Assembly: GCF_010389155.1 (NCBI RefSeq)
Contig: NC_057769.1
Coordinates: 15,438,735 to 15,502,734 of the forward strand
Source of the DNA: Erigeron canadensis
Lineage: Eukaryota > Streptophyta > Magnoliopsida > Asterales > Asteraceae
Direction of reading: 5' to 3'
DNA length: 64,000 nucleotides
Shown in pieces: positions 38,810-49,701 of this stretch (positions within the stretch are counted from its first letter, which is position 1; every line of letters starts with the position of its first letter). Position numbers and translations under genes: made by a program. Under the pieces are notes generated by a model. The model worked only from the letters and a program-made list of their open reading frames with translations. It ran no database searches and was not told where the DNA came from.

Positions 38810-39398
38810 AACTCTTCTATTTATAGTTTTCCTATAATAAATGATCTTAATAAATGCAAGGACTATTTGCGAATATTTTGGACTAGAACTTTTATAAACG
38901 CGAACGTTTACGACCCGATCTTTAGTATTTTGTCATATTAAATCATAAACTCGTCATTTAAATGAAGATTTAAGATCAAATTGAACTTCATGTAAACACA
39001 TAATTGAGTCTAAAGTATATCAAGAACTTAAATAAATTGAACTGTTTAGCCGTTCTAATGGCGAAATACGATGCGAGGAACTTATTTAGAACATTTCTAA
39101 GATGGTTATTACATTCTCCCCTACTTAAAGGAATTTCGTCCCGAAATTCAGATTACGCGTCATGTTTCAAATTACGATTGCATACCAAGTTTACAAGCAT
39201 CAAATTGCACGTTAAGTTTCAAGTATGTAATCACACAATAAGTAGCAAGTAGTATGTTTCACATTGAGTTTCAAGCATCACATGGCATAGCAAGCGTCAA
39301 GTGGCAAGTTAGGCACTAAGGTTCCTACGTTTTCTTACTAGTTTTGAGGTATCGAGTTAAGAGAATAAGTGTGGATACTTAAGCTTTATTTGATCTTC

Positions 39399-40397
39399 TC
39401 ACTCCCAAGTAAACTCTGGGCCTCTACGGGAGTTCCAACGGACTTTCACAATGGTAAACTTATGTCTCTTGAGCTTCTTGTCTTCTCGATCCATAATTTC
39501 AACGGGTTCTTCTTTGAAACTTAAATTACTATCTACTCGTATCTCGTTCAAAGGAACATATGCTGCTTCATCAGCTAGACACTTCTTAAGGTTCGATACG
39601 TGGAAGACATCGTGTACGTTACTCAGCTCTTGGGGAAGTTTCAAACGGTAAGCTACTGCACCGACACGTTCTATAATCTCAAATGGTCCAATATATCTTG
39701 GAGCTAGTCTCCCTCTCTTTATGAATCTGACTACACCCTTCCAAGGCGATACTTTAAGCATTACTCGATCACCAACCTGAAACTCTAAAGGTTTCCTTTG
39801 GTTGTCTGCATATTTCTTCTGTCTATCACTAGCCTTCATGAGGTTCTCCTTGATTTGAGCAACCCTTTCGGTAGTTTCAAGAATGATTTCCGGACCTATT
39901 AATTGCATGTCTCCAACTTTGTGCCATGCAAGCGGGGATCGACATTTTCTTCCATACAAAACCTCAAAAGGCGGACATCCAATACTCGAATGATAACTGT
40001 TATTATATGAGAATTCGACTAGTGGTTGGTGAGTATCCCAACTTCCCCCAAAGTCAATGACACACGCTCTTAGCATGTCCTCTAGTGTCTGAATCGTCCT
40101 CTCACTCTGTCCGTCGGTCTGTGGATGGTAGGCTGTGCTCATATCGATTCGCATTCCCAAGGCTCGTTGCATCGATTTCCAAAATCCTGATGTAAACCGA
40201 CTATCTCTATCACTAATGATTGATACTAGAACGCCGTGCTTAGCTACAATCTCCTTAAGATACAGACGCGTATAATGCTCCATCGAGAAATCTTCACGTA
40301 TGGGTATGAAATGAGCTGACTTGGTCAGTTGATCTACTACCACCCATATTGCATCCTTACCACTACTTGTTCTTGGTAGCTTTGTGACAAAGTCCAT
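39399..40397 (-). pseudogene. Gypsy integrase core plus chromodomain (332 codons)
   Basis: Begins [15 protein letters not shown] (first catalytic Asp), then [13 protein letters not shown] (second Asp) and [18 protein letters not shown] (catalytic Glu), followed by the C-terminal [19 protein letters not shown] and [11 protein letters not shown] segments and the start of a chromodomain ([16 protein letters not shown]). It stops at TGA after EFTWE, cutting the chromodomain short. The N-terminal zinc-binding part and all upstream domains are deleted. The chromodomain assigns it to the chromoviruses. Confidence 0.9.
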
Positions 40398-40433
40398 AGT
40401 AATGAATTTAAACCTGTCTCTAATACCAATCTA

Positions 40434-40550
40434 TAACACCCCGACTACGGCGGAAAACTCAGGATGTTAGATAAAGCACACGCGCACATGGATGTTACAT
40501 AGGAATAGCTAAATGAGTGCATAGATTAAGCATAAATAGTCGATTACACA
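40434..40550 (-). repeat. Gypsy LTR, left part (split by Copia-2)
   Basis: Starts tataacaccccgactacgg, a mutated TGTAACACCCC terminus, adjacent to the PBS-like site. It is cut at 40550 by the Copia-2 LTR, and the sequence resumes at 59135. The last five bases (acaca) are the Copia-2 target duplication. Confidence 0.55.
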
Positions 40551-41222
40551 TGTAGATGCAGATTCGTTGTGACAATCGCAACATAGATTTGATTATCGTT
40601 TATGTTTATAGGAACTTGTGTGTAATCATTTAAATAAGAACTTGTGTTGATATTTAATGATTACGTTTGAACTTCAATATTATATATGTTTATGTTTTGT
40701 ATTGTGTTTGTGTGTTATATATTGTTTTGCAGGTACAAGAACATAGAATCAAGGTTTATAAGTGTCGTAGAACACTTAAACGGTGATTGGATGTTATATA
40801 CGAGTCAAACAAAGAACAATGGGTCGTCCCTCGTGCTGACGTCATCAGCATGTAGGAACAACCTCGTGCTGACGTCAGCACGAGGCAGAGCGATTGTTTA
40901 TTGTTTCGGGCCTAATACGTAATTAAGGTCTAAGCCCACACGATCCAATACGTAACTAGTATAAATACAAGACCTAATCTACGAAATTAAGGAAGGGTTT
41001 TTGAATCTTGATTAATAGTTTACGAATTTACGAGCTAAGGTTAATTGTTCCTTCGTGTAGCCTCTTACACGAACCACAAGCCTTGTGCATCTCCTTGGGT
41101 TGGTTAATTTCTCATTAATCAACGAAAGGCAATAGCAATCTAGTTATCTCAAGAGGATTCCGCACTCTTGACATAACGAATCACGTCTTATTACGATCCA
41201 CGCAACAATAGGGCACCTTACA
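40551..41222 (+). repeat. Copia-2 5' LTR
   Basis: TG...CA termini (tgtagatgcag ... caccttaca). U3 carries two TGACGTCA elements, at 40838-40845 and 40870-40877. The second lies in a 24 bp perfect palindrome. A TATA box (tataaata) is at 40960-40967, giving a predicted start of transcription near 40990. The last 231 bp match 58899-59129 with four mismatches and no indels. Confidence 0.75.
40862..40885. promoter_or_regulatory. 24 bp perfect palindrome centred on TGACGTCA
   Basis: The half-site cctcgtgctgac is followed by its exact reverse complement. The core TGACGTCA is the CRE-type palindrome bound by plant bZIP (TGA-class) factors (established knowledge). It lies 75 bp upstream of the LTR TATA box, where an enhancer would be expected. 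Confidence 0.7.
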
Positions 41223-41224
41223 AG

Positions 41225-41236
41225 TGGTATCAGAGC
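41225..41236 (+). other. Copia-2 primer-binding site
   Basis: tggtatcagagc, the exact initiator-Met tRNA complement, two bases after the LTR end. Confidence 0.85.
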
Positions 41237-41308
41237 CCTAAGGTTGATTACCAGAAGGTTTAAGATCGTTTGATTGGCTATTGATTGCAATTTCGTTCGA
41301 AATTTGTG

Positions 41309-41585
41309 TTAACTCGCCTCTTCGTGCTCTCCTTCGTGTGTTACTTCGTGCTTACGTCAGCACGAGGTATACTTCGTGTTCGTGCTTACGTCATCCAGTA
41401 ACTTCACGTTTACTTCGTGCCACATCAACACGAACTACCCTTCGTGACTTAGGTCGTGACGTGTGTACTTCGTGTTTCACTTCGTGTGTAGTGTGGTTCG
41501 TGTCTTACTTCGTGTGAAGTGTACTTCGTGTTTCACTTCGTGGTTCGTGCCACGTGTACTTCGTCCCACACGAACTTCGTGTTAT
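41309..41585 (+). repeat. TTCGTG-rich leader array
   Basis: Between PBS and gag, ttcgtg occurs 15 times in about 275 bp, often as acttcgtgt or acttcgtgc, with reverse copies (cacgaa) and two more acgtca half-elements (ttacgtcag, ttacgtcat). The units are irregularly spaced. The plus-strand ORF here (41281-41517) is repeat-derived. Confidence 0.7.
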
Positions 41586-41669
41586 TTCATTTAATTTGTT
41601 AACAAAAGATTCGAGATAACTACATTACCAGCTGCCACAAACTCACCTAATGCCTTACTTATCAGCCAG

Positions 41670-43034
41670 ATGATCATGCATGATCATGAGGTTGGTCGAG
41701 GTAATACACCTCCAAAGCTTTTCCGTATGGAGAATTATTGGATGTGGAAGAGACGTTTTGAAGACTACATCCGTCTCACTGACATGGAAATGTGGCTAGT
41801 AATAACTCAAGGTTTTGATTGGCTTTCATATGAGAAGAACAGAGTAATCAGTAGGTATACTTATGCTGATATGCCTATTGAAGATAGTAAAAGATACGCT
41901 GTTGAAGGAAAGGCTTTGTCAACTCTGACTATGGCATTGCCTCAAGATAGTGTACATTTGTTTAAAAAGTACACAACTTCAAAGGATTTATGGGATGCTC
42001 TCGAAAGGTATTGTGAGGGTGATGTAACTTTGAAGAAAAATCGTATCAAGCTTCTCAAGCGTCAATATGAAGCCTTTAATGGACTGAAAGGGGAATCTCT
42101 TGATGAGATTATTATTCCATTCAGTCATCTAACCACTGAATTGTCATACTTTGAAGTTGTTTATCCTCAAACAGAGTTAGTTGATAAGTTTCTGGATTCA
42201 CTGCCTAAAACGTGGACTGATTATGTTCATCAACTTCAAGATGATCAGGAATACAGTACATGGGATTTTGAGAAGGTAGTCTCTAAGCTAAAGAACAGAG
42301 ATATGAAGAGAAGGATTAAGGATACTCACTCGGATTTTACACAAGATCCATCCTTATATCATGCTAAGTCTGTTTATTTAGCAAGTTCCAGCTCAGCAAA
42401 CAATGCATTTCTAAGTGGTGCAGAAGCTACACCAATAGTAGATGCTGATGGTATTGCCGGATATGTTGCTTATGACAATACAAATTCAAATGTTAAGAGC
42501 AATGCACAATCTTTCCATTCAATGCCAATGAGTATGAGTTCTGCAGAGGGAAGAATGAGTATTTACTCAGCCTTTTGTAATGCTCATGAAGCATTTATTG
42601 GGGGAAAGGTTACTGATCCTGCAGTAATTGATGAGGATTATAATCAAATAGATCCTGATGATTTAGAAGAAATGGATCTACAATGGCAGCTTGCTATGCT
42701 TACCATCAAAGTCAGAAGGTTTACTCAGAGAACTGGTAGACCTATAGGTAATGGCACTAAAGGTTTTGACAAATCCAAGGTGAAATGTTATAATTGCGAT
42801 GGATTCGGTCATTTTGCAAGAGAGTGTCAAAGGCCTAAAAGAATTGATAATACTGTTGCCGGTCGTCAAAATTATAATCAAGGCGGTGTTACACCAAATA
42901 ATCATAAGACGCAAGCAATGATTACATATCCTGTTACTCCACAGCAGCCTGTTTCATCACCATTTTTGGATTCAAAGGCTGTTGTTGTTCAAAATCCAGA
43001 TGGTACTTATCAATGGGATACACAATCCGATGAT
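41670..43034 (+). pseudogene. Copia-2 gag, 5' part
   Basis: An open frame of 455 codons up to the MULE. It has the UBN2-type Gag core (MENYWMWKRRFEDYIR, LWDALERYCEG, KLLKRQYEAF, FLDSLPKTW) and a CCHC zinc knuckle (CYNCDGFGHFARECQRPK) at about 42787-42840. The ATG at 41670 is the first in frame; the frame is open further upstream to about 41598 without another ATG. Translation continues into MULE sequence until a stop at 43248. Skipping the MULE and one TSD copy rejoins the frame exactly at 49702. Confidence 0.8.
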
Positions 43035-43250
43035 GAAGAATTTTTCGAAACGGACTTATTTCAAGGGTGTTTTGTCAAACAAGTTTTGGAAAAAAAAAAT
43101 TTATCAAACAAGTCAATCCGGTATTTGAAATACCGGATTCAAAATTCCCGGTCAAATCCGGTATTTGAAATACCGGTTTCAAAAAGGAATATTGAATCCG
43201 GTATTTCAAATACCGGACTCAAAGGTGATGTGACAAGAGAGACAGAGTGA
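43035..43250. repeat. MULE left TIR with CCGGTATTT palindromes
   Basis: Contains three copies of a 19 bp palindrome, ccggtatttgaaataccgg or its ccggtatttcaaataccgg variant, near 43119, 43159 and 43199, separated by about 20 bp. These are plausible transposase-binding sites (inference). The same motif recurs degenerately at 43335, 43483, 46145, 46227 and 49375. Confidence 0.8.
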
Positions 43251-43643
43251 GGGGACAGTGGTGGTACAGAGGTAGAAGGTGGTACAGTGGCGCGACAGAC
43301 ATACAGACAGACGTGCAGAGACAGTGTTTTGAGTCCGGTTTTTGAAATGCCGGATTCAACCAAACCCTAACACGTGTCGATGCCTGGTGATACCCTGGTT
43401 GATGTGATGTGACCTTGGTTCAGAGGTGCAGAAAGATGGCAGTAGGAACAGTACGAGATGACTATGAATCTGGTAATTCCAAAACCGGTTTCAAGTTCAG
43501 ACAAAAAAAACCCATGCAACGTAGCAGTCTATGTATTGTATATATACATGCATATTTTCTCATAGATGATCACCCAAAGCAATATATATTTTTCATAAAC
43601 AAGAAACTAGTAATTTATCAAAGCAGTATTTTCATAAACAAAA

Positions 43644-45810
43644 ATGGCCTCTATCAATGTTAGCTGTGTTCCAAGAAACCCAGAGTTGTTGTGGCTACAA
43701 GCTACAGATGAACATCGGTCATACAACATCTCCCATGACCGTGCCCTCACAGAAGAGCCACGTTGCAGAAGAGGTGATGGAGGGCTTAACAGACTAATGC
43801 AAGATGGTGTGGCCGACGAGGTTGTACGTTATATCAGGAGTGCTGGGTTTTACGAACTCTTCCAGTCATATACATGCCAACTTGATCATTCTTTGATCAT
43901 CGCGTTGGCTGAGCGATGGCGTCCTGAAACCAACACGTTTCACTTTCCTATCGGTGAAGCGACTGTCACCTTGCAAGATGTGCAGGTGATATGGGGTTTA
44001 CCCATACAGGGACCACCGGTGTGTGGTAAGTGGGTTACAGAGACCCGAAATGTTGAGTATTGGAAGAACTTGTGTCAGGAGTATCTGGGTATTTACCCGG
44101 AAGATGACGACTTGCGCAAAGGTCGGATGAAGTTTAATCGGTTGGCGGGTACGATTACTTTTGAACATTGGGACCTGAATGATGACGAGCGTTGCCAACA
44201 AATGGCTAGACGAGTTATTCTAGCTCTTATTGGTTCGCAGCTTTTTCCTGATTCTAACAGCTATGATGTTAGTCTTAACTATTTGCCGTTTCTGGGAGAC
44301 CTGAGCATAGCGGGTCGAAGGAGCTGGGGTTCAGCGACCCTTTGTTGTTTGTATAGGAATTTGTCTAAGGGGACTTGGCCTACTAGACAAGGCATTGATG
44401 GACCCTTGTTGTTGTTGCAGTACTGGGCGTGGGAAAGATTTCCACGCATTGCCCCACGAGTCACGCCATTCAAACCGGATGACGGAGAAGAAGAAGAGGT
44501 GTATGAATACGGAAGCTGTTTAGCAAACAAGTGGTGTGGAGACCACTCAAATCGTGATACACCGGGACACTGTATAATTTCGTTTCGTTCTTTTTTCAAT
44601 GCGCTAACACCTGACCAGGTAATAATTAATATGTTTTAATACGTTTTTAAGTTATATTTACTTATTAATCTCTAAGTTATAATATGTTAATATCTTTGAA
44701 TACTTTTTAATTAATGCAGTTCGAATGGACTCCGTATAACAACTTCATCAACATACTCCCCGCGAGTTGTAAGACTGGGCAAAGCATATGGAGATACATG
44801 GGCCCCTTGATTTGTTGGGAGGAAGTGGAGTTCCATTTAGCAGATAGAGTTGCTAGACAGTTCGGCTTGATACAAGCCATTCCTGATAATGATGCTTTAG
44901 TGGCCCCAGCACAGCATAAGACCCTTATCAAAATGCGAAAAGCAAGGGTCGATTACTGTGAAGTACATGCCGACTATATCGACCAGTGGAACAACCGGGC
45001 GCAGCGGATCCACCAGGGAGACCGAGGGGCCACCTGTGCACCAGGGTATATGCAGTGGTATTTGGAGCGTACCGTCTTAACAGTCGGTAAGCCCGGTCAG
45101 CAACAGCCTCCAGGCCAGTACCCTCAATGGGGCGTTACCCAACAGTTTTATGTAAGTGTTTTTTTGTTAAATAAACCTTACTATTATTAAATATTTATTT
45201 GTTACTAATATTTAAATGTGCGCAGCAAGACAGTTTGGTACAGGTTGACGAGCTCGCTCGTCAACAACAAGAAGCAAATCCGCAGATAAGTCACTTGTTT
45301 GGGGATTTTAGAACAATAACGAGGGAGACATTTTCGTTGACTCAACAGGAAGAACGAATGAATTATTCGTCTCAAAATTGGCAGTTTCCTGAGCCACAGC
45401 CATTTGAAATGCCTCCCTCCCAAAGTTATCAAGCTCCTTCAAGTGCTGGTCCTTCTAATTGGGTAGGTGGTCCTTCCAGTTTTAATACCCAAACTGTGTT
45501 TAGGCCGACACCCAATTCAGGGTTTCAAAGTTACCAACCGGGTAACCCACAGGCTGGAGCCTCGACTTCAGCAACCCATCAAATGTTCCCGGGTAATTTC
45601 TTCATGGGTAGCTTTCAAACCCCGAGTTATTATACCCAAAATGCAGGACCAACTAATCTGTTTGATCTCCCTCCACATCATTTTAATCCTGATTTTTACT
45701 ACGGAACTGGTCCACCGGCTCGAAACATTTCTCCTTATCCAATGCAAGACTTCTCTCCTTATATTGGTTCTTCTCAACTGCCAGCTACAAATCTGGCAAA
45801 TGATGAATGA
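43644..45810 (+). CDS. Plant mobile domain (PMD) protein carried by the MULE
   Basis: Three exons, 43644-44618, 44720-45151 and 45226-45810, with GT-AG borders that keep frame, give 1992 nt and 663 residues. Residues ~60-420 form an aminotransferase-like plant mobile domain, recognised by DHSLIIALAERWRPETNTFH, FPIGEATVTLQDVQVIWGLP, the LNYLPFLGDL and GPLLLLQYWAWERFP segments and FEWTPYN. The C-terminal third is Pro/Gln/Ser/Tyr-rich and low in complexity. PMD proteins are known both as host factors (MAIN/MAIL1 group) and as passengers of MULEs and retroelements; here the gene lies wholly inside the MULE and is intact, so it is a transposon gene. A TATA-like tatatatacatg is at about 43538. Its function in transposition or silencing evasion is not established by this sequence. 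Confidence 0.85.
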
Positions 45811-46659
45811 GAAGAAGAGGAAGACGTGTTCGAACCAAGAAGAAGTAACCGAGAACGTGGCAATCCACCGGGATGTGGAACTTGGGGGGCATAGATAAAT
45901 TATATTTTTCTTGTAATTCTTTGTTAGGTTTGTGTTAATAACTATCTGTATATTTTATAAATAAATATATTTTTTTAATAATATTGTTTAATTGAATTAT
46001 TAAAAAAAAAAGCACCGGGATTTGGAATACCGATTTCGAAATTGATGCACGCGACCACTGTGACCAGTCAACAAACTGTAGCCAGTCAACAGACATGTCA
46101 CATCACCTGAAGACAACAGGCTTAATCAATGTTGCTTTTTGAATCCGGTTTTTCAAAAACCGGATACTGCAGGTTTCTGTCAGGTTGATATGATCGTGAA
46201 TAGGGGTAATGGGTACTAAGTTTGAAACCGGTATTTCAAAAACCGGTTTCAAAATAAATGAACAAAAAATACAAGGATGACGTAAAAACAAACATAGTTT
46301 TTAATGATGGTTAAGATTTTGGCTTATATCCCAATTAAATAGTTTTTTTTCAATTTTTACGTATGTATATATTTTTTAATGTTTTTTTAATGTATTGTTA
46401 TGTTTACTTTGTATTTTAATCAAAACAGATAACCAATTAAAATGTGTTGTTAATGTATTGTTAATGTTATCAATAAAATGTGTTTTTATTTCATGTTGGA
46501 ACCAATTAAAAACAAATAACCAATTAAAAACAGATTAGGAATTCAGGAAAAAACAAACCTAAATTTTAAATTCATCAATACAAAGAGAAATTTTAATTTC
46601 AGGTAAAACAAACCATCAAAACATTTTAATTGAGGTTGAAATTACATGGCATGACATAT
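45811..46659. other. Intergenic 3' region shared by the MULE genes
   Basis: AT-rich, with TTAATGT repeats around 46380-46460. It contains degenerate CCGG palindromes (ccggtttttcaaaaaccgg near 46145 and ggtatttcaaaaaccggttt near 46229). No ORF of interest. It presumably supplies terminators for both convergent genes. Confidence 0.5.
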
Positions 46660-49173
46660 TCAAATTTCAGGGCATGTCTTCCTGTTATGGCCCAATTGAC
46701 CGCAAATACCACATCTAGCTTGTTGTCTTGAGGTTGAAGATCTACTCGTAGAACTCTCATCCATCTCATTCCGGTACCGTCTGGTGCGTCTCCTACCCCT
46801 TTGGGTGACCAGTTTTTCAGGGTCTCCCTGAATCTGCCAATCTACCGGCGCCCAGTAATTCACCTCTCGAAGGGGAGAAAGTGCAGCATTATACTGATTT
46901 ATCCATGTCCTAGTTGTGTACCTTTTACTTGGAAGATTAGCAGCTCTCTCTTGTCTATACCCGCAAACAGCAATGGCATGAGAACATGGAAACCTTTGAT
47001 GCTGCCAAGCTCCAGAAGAGCATTTTTTCCTATTCTCCCCCATGACAACATTGTATGTGTACTCGCCTTCTGCATTTCTTTGGTTTGTTCTGACCGTGTA
47101 ATTACCTGTACGTTCATCAAACACTTCCACTCTATGGCTTGTTGACGCTCGTTCACGCATCTGATAAACCTGCCACATTTTGCGAGCTAGTGGTGGGTTC
47201 CAGCTACTTGCCTTCCGGTATTGGCTGACAAAATGGTCTCTTGTCCAAGTAAAAGAGCTCTCAATTAAAGCTCTAATAGGTAGCATTCGAGCCTTACCAA
47301 GGATATTGTTTTGGCACTCGGCAATGTTTGTCGTTAAGTTACCCCAACGACGAAGCGCCGAGTCGTGCCTTAGAGTTCACTTGTCCAAACCAATGTTCCT
47401 CAAATACGGCCAAACAGCATCATCTTCACCTTTGATTGTGTTTATCTCCCAAGTATACTTGGATGATTGGGAGGTGGAACCGATAATCCAAGCCAGATTC
47501 TTGATTCTCCTGTTCTTGAAGTGCGAGTTGACGTTGCTACAAATGTGCCTCAAACAATACCGATGATGCCACCCATCAATTTGGCTCACTGCATTAAGAA
47601 TGCCTTGGTGACGGTCTGAAATGATACACAAATCTCCTTGCCTCTGCGACCCGACATGCTCTTCAAAGAGATTTAGAAACCATCCCCAACTTTCATTAGA
47701 CTCTTCATCAACCAAGCCATAAGCGACCGGCAATAGTTGTCCATTGGTGTTCTTTGTCACTACAGTTAGCAACTTACCTTTGTAGCTACCTTTCAAATGA
47801 GTGCCATCGACAAAGATCACCGGAATACAACGTTGGAATGCCCTAATTGCTGGTCCAAATGCCCAAAATACATACTTGAATGTATGTATATGGCTTGAAC
47901 TGGTTGGAGAATGGAGCCATTCCACAATAGTGTCTGGGTTAGCACGTTGTAATTCAGCAACATACTTGGGCAGTGCATCAAAGTTACTCGGCCAAGTTCC
48001 ATACAACCTTTCAATTGCCAACCTTCTTGCATTCCACGCCTTGGCGTAGCTCACATCAACATTGAACGTTGTTTTTACTTGGGCCTGGATCTGTCCAACT
48101 TTTAAAGTTAAATCCTCCCGCACTTGTGACAAAATTTCAAAAGCAATCATACTTGCTGTCATACAACGATTGTTATTAGATATCACTTCTCCATAACAAT
48201 TGTGACTCTCCACCCACTTTGTGATCTGAAACAATCCTAATCTATTTTTGTTAGATCCAGCTACAAGCCACCTACACGGGACCCGGTCCAAAACACCACG
48301 ATAATTCTTCCCCCTGGTCATGCACTGTGCTTTCCAAAACGCTGGCCTTGTATTCATAACAATAAGTTCCCTGTTTTCTCTTATGTTCCAAAACCTAACA
48401 GCGTGTATAAGCTCCGCCTTGCTCTGAAAAAACATTCCTTTTTCTATCACATTTCTATCCGGTGACCAAAATTTCACATCTTCTTGAACTTCATTGAATG
48501 GCATTAGACGATCTTCATTATCATCTTCAAGATTAACAAGTTCTTCATGCTCCAAAGGACCTTGTGCATGAGCCCCTTCTTCTTCTTCATCTCCAGATAC
48601 ATCCCCATCAACGCTATATGCGTCGATGGTATCATCACTTGTATAAGGTGCCTCATCGCTTGATCCACCAACCATTGGGTCAATTTCATGATCTTGAACA
48701 TGTTCATCGTCTTCATCGTCATTGTCTTCATCATCGTCATTGTCTTCATCATCGTCATTGTCATTGCCTGCATCATCTTCGTTATCTTCTGGTTCGTTAC
48801 TTCCTTGGAAATAACATTGGCTTTGATTCAAGCTTAACAACTGGTTTGTAAAAGTAGGCTCGAACATCACTTCAAATTGCGCTTCACCGAGATGATAAAT
48901 CATTGCCAAAGTATTATCATCCGTAATTAAGTTCCTAAAAGGAACACCCTTAAATTCATACCACAAATATAATTGCAGTTTGAACTGTTGTTTTGAAACA
49001 CCAAAACAACTGTAAATTATATCACAGATTTGTGAATAAGTCATCATGTGGAAAATGGGAAAACTTCTTCTTTTCGATGGATCTGTATTTTGAAGGATTC
49101 CATTTATGAATGATACTTGATCATCCCATACTAACTGAACTACAATGGGTTTGAATGATGAAGAAGAAGCCAT
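46660..49173 (-). pseudogene. MURA-type MULE transposase with one in-frame stop
   Basis: Read from 49173 to 46660 it is one frame of 838 codons broken only by a TGA at 47379-47377 (codon 599), in the context LDK-stop-TLRHDSALRRWGN, where relatives have a Trp. Domains: N-terminal MuDR-type region (PIVVQLVWDDQVSF); a long acidic Asp/Glu tract (~130-165); the MULE DDE core with VIFVDGTHLKGSYKGKLL near 455 and IISDRHQGI near 518; a SWIM zinc finger (Cys718, Cys730, His732: CSSGAWQHQRFPCSHA); and a C-terminal CCHC knuckle (CGICGQLGHNRKTC). No intron is needed. The TGA would remove the distal core and both zinc motifs, so this copy should not make active enzyme unless the stop is read through. A tandem 26 bp repeat (tgaaatgttatctgaaaatg) lies just upstream at about 49190-49260. 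Confidence 0.9.
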
Positions 49174-49477
49174 TTGTTTTGAAAGTGTTTGAAATGTTAT
49201 CTGAAAATGTTTGTTTTTTTTTTTAAAGTGTTTGAAATGTTATCTGAAAATGTTTGTTAATGTTATCTGAAGAAGCCATCACATACTATATATATACAAC
49301 AAAAATCTAATTAAGTTAACCTAGCATATTAGGGTTTCACCACGACATGACACGTATTAGGGTTTCATCGAAACTGGTTTTTCAAATACCGGTTTCGAGA
49401 AACGTGCATTTGACCACTGTACTACCGTACCACTATTCACTCTGTCTGCTCTGTCTGCTCTGTCTTGCCACTGTTCA

Positions 49478-49691
49478 CTCTGTCTCTCTTGTCACATCAC
49501 CTTTGAGTCCGGTATTTGAAATACCGGATTCAATATTCCTTTTTGAAACCGGTATTTCAAATACCGGATTTGACCGGGAATTTTGAATCCGGTATTTCAA
49601 ATATCGGTTTGACTTGTTTGATAAATTTTTTTTTTTCCAAAACTTGTTTGACAAAACACCCTTGAAATAAGTCCGTTTCGAAAAATTTTTC
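49478..49691. repeat. MULE right TIR
   Basis: Reverse complement of the left TIR, with the same three CCGGTATTT palindromes; one is mutated (ccgatatttg on the minus strand). Immediately inside it are three ctgtctgct-like units (49440-49465). Confidence 0.85.
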
Positions 49692-49701
49692 ATCCGATGA
49701 T

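Larger units (their letters stand above)
38209..40433 (-). mobile_element. Chromovirus (Tekay-like) remnant, minus strand
   Basis: Read on the minus strand: a PBS-like tggtattagag at about 40420-40430, then directly integrase and chromodomain sequence (40397-39399), then a polypurine tract (taagtaggggagaa) and an LTR start tgtaataacc at 39113 running left to about 38209, where it abuts the truncated Copia-1 LTR. Gag, protease, RT and RNase H are absent. A (ct)n microsatellite lies at 38777-38808. Confidence 0.65.
43035..49691. mobile_element. Two-gene MULE inserted in Copia-2 gag
   Basis: TIRs of about 215 bp (43035-43250 and 49478-49691) begin gaagaatttttcgaaacgg and gaaaaatttttcgaaacgg. 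The 10 bp TSD atccgatgat is perfect at 43025-43034 and 49692-49701. The element carries a PMD-protein gene on the plus strand and a MURA-type transposase gene on the minus strand, converging on a shared 3' region (45811-46659). Only about four differences between the TIRs and an intact TSD indicate a recent insertion. It is close to autonomous: one in-frame stop separates the two parts of the transposase. Confidence 0.9.

Noticed and set aside
39004..39252. Plus-strand ORF of 82 codons
   Set aside because: Overlaps the LTR and polypurine tract of the minus-strand chromovirus and has no domain.
43139..43363. Minus-strand ORF in the MULE left end, matching an ORF at 49347-49586
   Set aside because: Both are read-throughs of the TIR palindromes, which explains the identical C-terminal residues; not a gene pair.
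48564..48851. His/Leu-rich plus-strand ORF of 95 codons
   Set aside because: Antisense shadow of the Asp/Glu tract of the transposase.
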